Part shown: one piece after another, positions 33,183-38,650 of the stretch
How the letters are laid out: the number at the start of each line of letters is the position of its first letter
Position numbering within the stretch: the first letter of the stretch is position 1
Source: Rhodococcus rhodnii
Lineage (GTDB): Bacteria > Actinomycetota > Actinomycetes > Mycobacteriales > Pseudonocardiaceae
Length of the DNA stretch: 38,650 nt
Direction: 5' to 3'
Assembly: GCA_000720375.1 (NCBI GenBank)
Contig: JOAA01000052.1
Location: 1-38,650, forward strand
Notes under the pieces: generated by a model
What the model was told of the DNA's origin: nothing
Seen by the model: only the letters and a program-made list of their open reading frames with translations
Database searches by the model: none
Position numbers and translations under genes: made by a program

Positions 33183-33884
33183 ATGGACGTACTGGGCGAC
33201 GGCCTGTTCGAAGCGCTTCGGCTGCTGCTGACCGGAGACCAGGACACATGGGCGATCACCGGGTTGACCTTGCGTGTGTCCATCACCGCGACGCTCATCG
33301 CGTTGGTCATCGGTGTCCCGTTGGGTGCTGTGCTCGCGCTCGGGCGCTTCCGTGGGCGACGCGTGCTGCTCGCGATCGCCAACACAGGTATGGGTTTGCC
33401 GCCCGTTGTGGTCGGTTTGTTCGTGACCGTGCTGTTGTGGCGCAGTGGTCCGTTGGGGACGTTCGGTCTGCTGTACACGCCGACGGCCATGGTGATCGCA
33501 CAGGCAGGCATCGCGACCCCTGTCGTGATCGCGTTGACCGCCGCGGCGTTGCAGCAGGTTGACCCGGATTTCCTGCTGCAGATGCGCGGGCTCGGCGCTA
33601 CGCGGGCCCGTGCGTTCGGCGCGTTGCTGTTGGAGGCCAAGCTTCCGTTGCTCGCGGCGGGGATGGCCGGGTTCGGTGCCGTGGTCAGCGAAGTCGGGGC
33701 CGCGCAGATGGTAGGCGGCAACCTCGCGGGCGAGACGCGTGTGCTCACCACGGCCGCTGTTTTGGCTACGAGCCGTGGCCAGTTCGCACTAGCTATCGCG
33801 TTCGGCTTGGTATTGCTGGCTATCGCGTTCGCGGTCAACCTCGCGGTCACGTTGGCACAGCACCGTCAGACGGCGGTCCGGTGA
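33183..33884 (+). CDS. tupB: Tungstate ABC transporter permease TupB
   Basis: A 233-residue permease of the TupB type: WAITGLTLRVSITATLIALVIGVPLGAVLAL, NTGMGLPPVVVGLFVTVLLWRSGPLG, TAMVIAQAGIATPVVIALT, the EAA-like loop MRGLGATRARAFGALLLEAKLPLL and EVGAAQMVGGNLAGETRVLTTAAVL. About five membrane segments. The ATG directly follows the tupA stop, and the stop overlaps the tupC GTG. Confidence 0.92.
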   Translation: MDVLGDGLFEALRLLLTGDQDTWAITGLTLRVSITATLIALVIGVPLGAVLALGRFRGRRVLLAIANTGMGLPPVVVGLFVTVLLWRSGPLGTFGLLYTPTAMVIAQAGIATPVVIALTAAALQQVDPDFLLQMRGLGATRARAFGALLLEAKLPLLAAGMAGFGAVVSEVGAAQMVGGNLAGETRVLTTAAVLATSRGQFALAIAFGLVLLAIAFAVNLAVTLAQHRQTAVR

Positions 33885-34858
33885 GCATCGGCTGTCGTGA
33901 GCTGCAGGTGACCGTCGGCAGACGTGCACTGGTCACGGTCCCGACGCTGGACATCGCCGACGGCGAGACCCTGGCCGTGCTCGGGCCTAATGGTGCTGGC
34001 AAGTCCACGCTTCTGCGCGCGCTTGGTCATCTGACCCACGCGTCAGGCACAGTACTGCTGGACGGCCAGCCCGCGACCACAACCGCGCTACGCCATGCCG
34101 TCGCCGCCGTGCTGCAACGGCCGGTGCTGCAGCGTGCGAGCGTGCTCGACAACGCCGCCGCTGGCCTGCGGTTGCGTGGCGTCGGGCGCGCCGAGGCTCG
34201 TCGCCGCGCTGAGCCGTGGCTGGACGCTTTGGGCGTGGCGCACCTGGCCGCGCGGCACGCACGGACGCTCTCCGGTGGCGAGGCGCAACGCGTGGCCATT
34301 GCTCGCGCGCTGACCGTCGCACCGCGCGTGCTGCTGCTCGACGAGCCGTTCTCCGGGCTGGACGCCACGACCCGTACGGATCTGCTCGCGGACCTCCGTG
34401 CCGCTCTTGATCGGCTGAGCGCGGCCGTGCTGCTGGTGACCCATGACCGCGAGGAGGCGCACGCGCTGGCGCAACGCACGGCGCTGCTGGTCAGCGGCGA
34501 GATCCGGCAGATTGGAAAGACGGATTCGGTGCTGGATGCCCCGGCCGATCCGGACTGCGCGAACCTGCTGGGCTTCACCACGCACCTTCCGCCCGCTCTC
34601 ACCGGCCGCGACGTGTTGCTGGTCGCCCGTCCTGAACGGTGCACACCGCTGGGCGATGATGCACCCGTGCCACCGGATTCGCTGGTGTTCGAAGGGGTCA
34701 TGCGTCGCGTCGTGCCGCTTGGTGGGGCCGTCCGTCTCGATGTGGACACTGCGACCGGACCGGCCGCCGCGGTGACCACCGCCGATGTCACGACCACCCC
34801 GGGCAGCCGGATCCGCCTCGCAGTCGGCTTCACGCACTTGCGTGCATGTGGTCCGTAA
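33881..34858 (+). CDS. tupC: Tungstate ABC transporter ATPase TupC
   Basis: A 325-residue ATPase: Walker A GPNGAGKST (near 37-45), signature LSGGEAQRV, Walker B VLLLDEPFSGLDATT, H-loop VTHDREEA. After residue about 235 a TOBE-like domain (VLLVARPERCTPLGDD; FEGVMRRVVPLGGAVRLDV) may bind oxyanion and regulate activity, as in molybdate ModC. The GTG start overlaps the tupB stop. It is the end of the operon, facing marR. Confidence 0.9.
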   Translation: MSIGCRELQVTVGRRALVTVPTLDIADGETLAVLGPNGAGKSTLLRALGHLTHASGTVLLDGQPATTTALRHAVAAVLQRPVLQRASVLDNAAAGLRLRGVGRAEARRRAEPWLDALGVAHLAARHARTLSGGEAQRVAIARALTVAPRVLLLDEPFSGLDATTRTDLLADLRAALDRLSAAVLLVTHDREEAHALAQRTALLVSGEIRQIGKTDSVLDAPADPDCANLLGFTTHLPPALTGRDVLLVARPERCTPLGDDAPVPPDSLVFEGVMRRVVPLGGAVRLDVDTATGPAAAVTTADVTTTPGSRIRLAVGFTHLRACGP

Positions 34859-34872
34859 GCTGCATTCTTGAC

Positions 34873-34894
34873 ACGGCAGTCCACTATGGACCGT
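34873..34894. terminator. Candidate bidirectional terminator
   Basis: ACG...GTCCA (34873-34883) pairs with TGGAC-CGT (34887-34894), with a 3-base bulge and a 3-base loop, between the convergent tupC and marR genes. The marR stop codon forms the loop. No T-tract. Confidence 0.3.
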
Positions 34895-35372
34895 TGTGCG
34901 GCGTGGCGTTGCCCATGCTGTACTGGTCGATTCCGGTTTGGACCGTTTCGCACATCTCGACGAACCGGTCGAGGAACTCGGGATCCGCTGCGTCGAAGAA
35001 CAACTGACGGACGCGTTCGGCGTGTGCGGGCGCGGCCTCGGCGATCGTGTTCTCGCCGTCCTCGGTGAGCATGAACGCGGGCGATCGGAGGTTCTCGGTG
35101 GGCACGCGGCGCACCAGCCTGCGGCGCTCCATTCGCTTCAGGTGGTGCGAGAGTCTGCTCTTCTCCCACTGCGTCGCCTCGATCAGCTCGTACGTGCGCA
35201 TCCGGCCGTCCGGCGCTTCGGCCAGGTTGGCCATGATCAGGTAATCGGCCGCGGAAAGCCCGAAATCCGCCTGCAAGTGCTGTACGAGCGCATTGTCCAG
35301 ACGCCGTTTGAAGGCAAGGTACGAGCGCCACACGTGCTGTTCGCGGGGAGTAAGAGCGCGCCCTTCTGACAT
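34884..35372 (-). CDS. MarR family transcriptional regulator
   Basis: A 162-residue winged-helix regulator: LTPREQHVWRSYLAFKRRLDNALVQHLQADFGLSAADYLIMANLAEAPDGRMRTYELIEATQWEKSRLSHHLKRMERRRLV covers the dimer helix and recognition helix (residues about 7-88), and the wing is RSPAFMLTEDGENTI. Its ATG lies 7 bp after TACTAT on the minus strand with no ribosome binding site, suggesting a leaderless mRNA. It is divergent from the amidohydrolase gene, and two matching palindromes lie between them. It probably represses itself and the amidohydrolase; the ligand is unknown. Confidence 0.88.
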   Translation of the reverse strand: MSEGRALTPREQHVWRSYLAFKRRLDNALVQHLQADFGLSAADYLIMANLAEAPDGRMRTYELIEATQWEKSRLSHHLKRMERRRLVRRVPTENLRSPAFMLTEDGENTIAEAAPAHAERVRQLFFDAADPEFLDRFVEMCETVQTGIDQYSMGNATPHNGP

Positions 35373-35379
35373 GCAGTCA

Positions 35380-35385
35380 ATAGTA
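35380..35385 (-). promoter_or_regulatory. -10 element of marR
   Basis: Minus-strand TACTAT, 7 bp before the marR ATG. The -35 region (about 35403-35409) overlaps palindrome O1. Confidence 0.4.
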
Positions 35386-35403
35386 ACTATCCGCCCGGAA
35401 GTG

Positions 35404-35415
35404 CCTGTTCACAGG
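35404..35415. promoter_or_regulatory. Palindrome O1, candidate MarR operator
   Basis: CCTGT-TC-ACAGG, a perfect 12-bp palindrome over the -35 region of marR. It has the same half-sites (CCTGT/ACAGG) as O2. Confidence 0.45.
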
Positions 35416-35428
35416 AACCGGCCCAGCC

Positions 35429-35458
35429 TTGCAGAAGCGCCTGTACTGTCTATACAGG
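35429..35458 (+). promoter_or_regulatory. Amidohydrolase promoter with palindrome O2
   Basis: -35 TTGCAG (35429-35434), 16 bp, -10 TATACA (35451-35456). The perfect inverted repeat CCTGTA/TACAGG (35440-35445 and 35453-35458, 7-bp spacer) covers the spacer and the -10, a classic repressor position. O2 shares its half-sites with O1. Confidence 0.5.
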
Positions 35459-35506
35459 TATAGTGATACACGTTGATTGCAGGCCAGGTGCGAAGGACGA
35501 CGTGAA

Positions 35507-37315
35507 ATGACCGACGAGAAGCCATCCGAGCAGGTACTTTCCCGGCGCAGCGCGCTGACCGCACTGGCCGGGGTGGGCGTGGTCGCGACAAGCGCGCAAC
35601 TGGCGATGCCCCAGACCGCGGCAGCGGCCCAATCCGCCGACATGGTGTTCGTCAACGGCCGGATCACCACGTTGGACCCCAGGAAACCGGTGGCGACCGG
35701 CCTGGCCGTGCGTGCCGGGCGAATTCTCGCCACCGGCTCCAATTACGACGTGCGCAGGTTCGTCGACCGGAACACCAAGGTGATCGACCTGCGCGGCCGA
35801 CGCGTGATCCCCGGCCTCAACGACTCGCGCACCCACCTGATCCGGGAAGGTCTCACGTACACCGCCGAACTGTCGCTGGCCGGCGTGACCTCAGTGGCGG
35901 ACGCGTTGCGGCTGATCAAGTTCCAGGCCGACCGCACGCCCGCGCCACAGTGGATCAGGGTGATCGGCGGGTTCACCAAGTGGCAGTTCCGCGAGAAGCG
36001 CCTGCCCACCCTCGCCGAGCTGAACGCGGCCGTGCCGGACAAGCCACTGATCGTGCTGCACCTCTACGATCGCGCGCTGCTCAACCAGACTGCCGTGCGC
36101 TTGCTTGGGTTTACCCGGGACACTCAAGCGCCGCCCAACAGCCAGATCGAAGTGGACGCCGCGGGCAACCCGACCGGCCTGCTGATCGCCAAGCCGGATC
36201 CGTTGCTGCTCAACAGCACTCTGGCCAGGCTGCCCGCGTTGGACCCGGCGAGCCAGGCCACGTCCACCAGGCTCTACATGCGACACTTGAACGCGCGAGG
36301 CGTCACCAGCATCACCGACGCCGCCGGCGGTGGAACCCTCTATCCGGAGAGCTACAGCGTCATCAACCAGTTGCACGCCAAGGGTGAACTGACTGTCCGA
36401 ATTGGGTATCACATCTTCCCGCGCACCCGTGGCGGCGAACTCAACGACTACAAGCAGTTCGTCGCGAGTACGAAGGTCGGCGGCGACGACTTCCTCAAGC
36501 TGTCCGGCGCGGGCGAGGTCGTCCTGTTCACTTCGGTGGACTTCGAGGATTTCGAAGAGCCCCGGCCGACTCTGCCGTCCTCAATGGACGCGCAACTGCG
36601 GGACATCCTCGCGCTGTTCGCTGAGAACGAGTGGCCGTTCCGGCTGCATGCCACGTACGACGAGTCGGTCAACCGGCTGCTGAACGGCATCGAACAGGTT
36701 TACGGCCCCAGCGGACCGAAGGCGCCGTTCATTCTCGATCACGCGGAAACCGTGACCGCGGCGACCATCGACCGCATCGCTGGCCTCGGCGGAACCGTTG
36801 CCGTCCAGGATCGGATGGCGTTCCAGGGCGAGACTTTCCAGCAACGGTACGGCACACGGGCCGCAACCCACACTCCGCCGGTTCGCCGCCTGCTGCGCAG
36901 CGGGGTCCCGGTCGGCCTTGGCACCGACGCCACCCGCGTCGCCAGCGACAACGTCTGGATCGCGCTGTACTGGATCACCACCGGGCGCACGATGGGCGGC
37001 ACGCGGCTCTACCGTGCGGACAACACATTGGACCGTACGGAAGCGCTTCGCTTGCTCACTCAGGGAAGCGCTCTACTGTCCCGTGAGGACGATCTAAAGG
37101 GGACGCTCCGCCCTGGCGCGTTCGCCGACCTCGCGGTGCTCACCGAGGACTACTTCACCGTGCCGGACTCCCGGATCCCGGCGATCGAGTCGGTGCTCAC
37201 CATGGTGGGCGGCAAGATCGTGCACGCGGCAGCGGAGTTCAGCACGCTGAATCCGCCGCTGCCCACCGTCGTCCCGGCTTACTCGCCTTTGCTGACCGGC
37301 GCCAACCGGCTCTGA
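35507..37315 (+). CDS. Tat-exported YtcJ-like amidohydrolase
   Basis: A 602-residue metal-dependent hydrolase of the amidohydrolase-3/YtcJ type. The N-terminus LSRRSALTALAGVGVVATSA followed by AxA sites (near residue 40) is a Tat signal. The mature enzyme starts MVFVNGRITTLDP and contains DLRGRRVIPGLNDSRTH (Arg108 replaces the first His of the usual HxH), FRLHATYDESV, FILDHAETV and VGLGTDATRVAS (Asp near 480). The substrate is unknown; relatives hydrolyse N-acyl amino acids or cyclic amides. ATG 35507 follows GAAGGA. Control by the divergent MarR is likely. Confidence 0.85.
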   Translation: MTDEKPSEQVLSRRSALTALAGVGVVATSAQLAMPQTAAAAQSADMVFVNGRITTLDPRKPVATGLAVRAGRILATGSNYDVRRFVDRNTKVIDLRGRRVIPGLNDSRTHLIREGLTYTAELSLAGVTSVADALRLIKFQADRTPAPQWIRVIGGFTKWQFREKRLPTLAELNAAVPDKPLIVLHLYDRALLNQTAVRLLGFTRDTQAPPNSQIEVDAAGNPTGLLIAKPDPLLLNSTLARLPALDPASQATSTRLYMRHLNARGVTSITDAAGGGTLYPESYSVINQLHAKGELTVRIGYHIFPRTRGGELNDYKQFVASTKVGGDDFLKLSGAGEVVLFTSVDFEDFEEPRPTLPSSMDAQLRDILALFAENEWPFRLHATYDESVNRLLNGIEQVYGPSGPKAPFILDHAETVTAATIDRIAGLGGTVAVQDRMAFQGETFQQRYGTRAATHTPPVRRLLRSGVPVGLGTDATRVASDNVWIALYWITTGRTMGGTRLYRADNTLDRTEALRLLTQGSALLSREDDLKGTLRPGAFADLAVLTEDYFTVPDSRIPAIESVLTMVGGKIVHAAAEFSTLNPPLPTVVPAYSPLLTGANRL

Positions 37316-37317
37316 CG

Positions 37318-38325
37318 TCAGCGCTGGGTCGTGGCTGTCGTCTGCGTTCGCGCGGGCGGCGGCTTCAGCAGCAGCGGAGCGACGTCGATGGGCTCCTTGA
37401 GCAGGCCGAAATCGGTCATCAGCTGCACGACGCGCTGGATCAGCATCGGATCGAGGTTCGCCCGGAACACCGGCAGCCTGGTCTGCGCCGCGACATCCTT
37501 GTCGATCTTGGCGGACTCCGGCAGCAGCGGCTCGATCTTCGTGCGGTCACTCGATGCGTCGATCGCCCTGCCGAGCCCGCGTTGGAACGCCTCGACAGTT
37601 TTCGGGTGCGCGTTGACGAACGCGCTCGTGGCACCGAAACCCGTGAAGGGCAAGTCGTTCAACGGGCCACTGGCCAGATCCAGCAGCGGACTGGCACCAA
37701 CCGAGCGCTCGGCCGCCGTGACGAACGGCTCCACCATCATGGCGGCGTCGACCCTGCCCTGGTCCAGCGCGGTCGGCATGTCAGGGAACGGCATCTCCAC
37801 GAAGGTGATGCTCTTGTCGTCGACTTTCTGTGTGGCGATCGCCGAGCGGACCATGAGCTCGGCCAACGTCCCCTTCGCGGTGACCGCGACCTTCTTGCCG
37901 GCCACGTCCGCCGCGGTTTTCAGCTGCGAGCTCTTGCTCTTCATCAGCATCGCCGTACGCGGCGCGGCGTACGAGTTGCCCGAGACGATCTTGACGTCCG
38001 CGATCCGCTTGGCATGCGCGAGGATCAGCGGCGGATAGGTCGAGTAGACGATGTCGTACTGGCCGTTCACCATGCCTTCGACCGTCTGCTGGCCACTGCC
38101 CGCGATGGTGACGTTGACATCGAGGCCCTCCTCACGGAAGAACCCGCTGCGGATCGCCAGCTGCAGCGGCGCGATCTCCACCGTCGGCAGGATGGCGACG
38201 TTGATCCGGGACTTCTCCAGCGGTCCGGACGGCGCGGAGCCGCTTGACTCCCCCGTGATCGCGGAACATCCGCTGACCAGCAGCGCCGCCACAGCGAACA
38301 CGGCGGATAGCACCCGTCGAGGCAT
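37318..38325 (-). CDS. Orphan NitT/TauT-type ABC substrate-binding lipoprotein
   Basis: A 335-residue NMT1/SsuA-like binding protein. Lipobox VSGC (Cys20) follows the signal peptide PRRVLSAVFAVAALL. RINVAILPTVEIAPLQLAIRSGFFREEGLDVNV opens the mature domain; GKKVAVTAKGTLAELMV and FVEMPFPDMPTALDQGRVDAAMMVEPF follow. It is a close paralogue in layout of the gene at 26961. No ATPase or permease of this class is adjacent. ATG 38325 has GGAG 8 bp upstream; a GTG three codons earlier is less likely. It ends 3 bp from the amidohydrolase stop (convergent). Confidence 0.83.
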   Translation of the reverse strand: MPRRVLSAVFAVAALLVSGCSAITGESSGSAPSGPLEKSRINVAILPTVEIAPLQLAIRSGFFREEGLDVNVTIAGSGQQTVEGMVNGQYDIVYSTYPPLILAHAKRIADVKIVSGNSYAAPRTAMLMKSKSSQLKTAADVAGKKVAVTAKGTLAELMVRSAIATQKVDDKSITFVEMPFPDMPTALDQGRVDAAMMVEPFVTAAERSVGASPLLDLASGPLNDLPFTGFGATSAFVNAHPKTVEAFQRGLGRAIDASSDRTKIEPLLPESAKIDKDVAAQTRLPVFRANLDPMLIQRVVQLMTDFGLLKEPIDVAPLLLKPPPARTQTTATTQR

Positions 38326-38433
38326 CGATGACACTCCAAGGAAAGGCCGGACGTGGCAGATACCTGCCCGACGGCGAGATTACCGGCCGCGCTCCGTTCG
38401 AGCGGGTGCGCGCACAGTCTGGAGCGTGCCCGC

Positions 38434-38467
38434 TGTCACGTCCTTTCATGACCGTGAATCCGTGACA
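38434..38467. promoter_or_regulatory. Inverted repeat between divergent transport genes
   Basis: TGTCACG (38434-38440) and CGTGACA (38461-38467) with a 20-bp spacer, between the binding-protein gene and the divergent permease. Possible operator or hairpin; weak. Confidence 0.3.
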
Positions 38468-38503
38468 AGCCAGCGTCGGCGCGCTGATGCTGGGCAGGAA
38501 AGC

Positions 38504-38549
38504 CTCGTGAGTGTTTTCGCCGGTTCTAACCGGCCAAAGTACTCACGAG
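38504..38549. repeat. 46-bp imperfect palindrome
   Basis: The arms CTCGTGAGT and ACTCACGAG at the ends, and GCCGGTT/AACCGGC in the middle, surround a 2-base centre; mismatches are confined to a few positions in the 6-bp segments between them. It forms a long cruciform or RNA hairpin. It has the look of a dispersed palindromic (REP-like) element. It contains the first in-frame GTG of the permease frame. Confidence 0.65.
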
Positions 38550-38650
38550 CTTTGCTTGTGCGGGAGGCGTTCGGCGGGACGGACCGGATCGCGGCCACGC
38601 TTGCCGCGGCCACTCCCCTGCTGTTCACGGGTTTGGCCACGGCGATCGCT
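38507..38650 (+). CDS. Partial ABC permease, BmpD/simple-sugar type (runs off the right edge)
   Basis: Forty-eight codons are visible. From GTG 38507 the first 15 or so codons are the palindrome; then comes LLVREAFGGTDRIAATLAAATPLLFTGLATAIA. That sequence matches the start of the permease core in nucleoside/simple-sugar importers (AFGSxxxIAxTLxxATPLLLTGLAVAxAF). Those proteins normally have 30-50 more N-terminal residues with a first membrane helix before AFG, which are absent here in all frames. Either a GTG near 38555 is the true start of a shortened protein, or the 5' end was lost when the palindrome arrived. AGGAAAG precedes GTG 38507. Confidence 0.6.
   Translation, partial: MSVFAGSNRPKYSRALLVREAFGGTDRIAATLAAATPLLFTGLATAIA

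Noticed and set aside
34027..35331. 434-codon minus-strand open frame
   Set aside because: Antisense to tupC and in another frame of marR; low-complexity Arg/Ser/Ala composition.

Overview
This window is chromosomal DNA from a high-GC actinomycete. The codon use, the many 4-base ATGA/GTGA gene overlaps, the frequent GTG starts and apparently leaderless promoters, and the gene families present fit Pseudonocardiales (Amycolatopsis/Kibdelosporangium/Lentzea-like). That assignment is inference, because no marker gene is present. I found no rRNA, tRNA, CRISPR array, prophage or intact insertion sequence. The remnants of broken genes sit mainly next to repeats or between convergent genes.

Layout. 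1-356: no gene, a short direct repeat. 357-4770: YjbR-like protein and dienelactone hydrolase (one operon), a GT39-type membrane glycosyltransferase, and an AraC regulator with an overlapping EamA transporter. 5058-6091: a compact RNA ligase resembling vertebrate RLIG1, behind a secreted Pro/Tyr-rich protein. 6255-14625: a regulator fusing an XRE-type and a TetR-type DNA-binding domain, then a tightly packed seven-gene unit. That unit holds a BKACE enzyme, L-carnitine-dehydrogenase-like and betainyl-CoA-thioesterase-like proteins (cdhC-cdhA-cdhB order) and a complete Dpp/Opp-type ABC importer. 14615-16965: PQQ-type sugar dehydrogenase and ADP-ribosylglycohydrolase. 17252-19706: SsuABC/ThiYXZ-type importer, followed by the C-terminal remnant of a LuxR regulator. 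20158-26738: small enzymes (PEP-mutase/ICL family, AhpD-like, VOC, FMN-binding, NAD(P)-binding, methyltransferase, acyl-CoA-dehydrogenase-like), two small membrane proteins and a frameshifted third. 26961-27971: an orphan solute-binding lipoprotein. 28472-29494: a methyltransferase with a potentially structured leader. 29696-34858: MetQNI methionine and TupABC tungstate importers. 34884-37315: a MarR regulator divergent from a Tat-exported amidohydrolase. 37318-38325: a second orphan binding protein. 38507-end: the start of a sugar/nucleoside-type ABC permease, whose 5' end is a long palindrome.

Main points of interest: (i) a carnitine-type catabolic cassette co-transcribed with a peptide-type ABC importer and next to a double-HTH regulator that has its own palindromic operator; (ii) an RLIG1-type RNA ligase in a bacterium; (iii) a four-copy intergenic repeat (two + copies at about 7.2 kb, two - copies at about 28.1 kb), in which a GGTTTCC core lies 61 bp (50 bp in one copy) from a DnaA-box-like end, with a piece of a class A penicillin-binding-protein gene inserted in the second pair; (iv) mutually exclusive hairpins that could mask the ribosome binding site of the 28.5-kb methyltransferase; (v) a pair of matching palindromes between marR and the amidohydrolase. 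All functional assignments come from reading motifs by eye; no database search was run.
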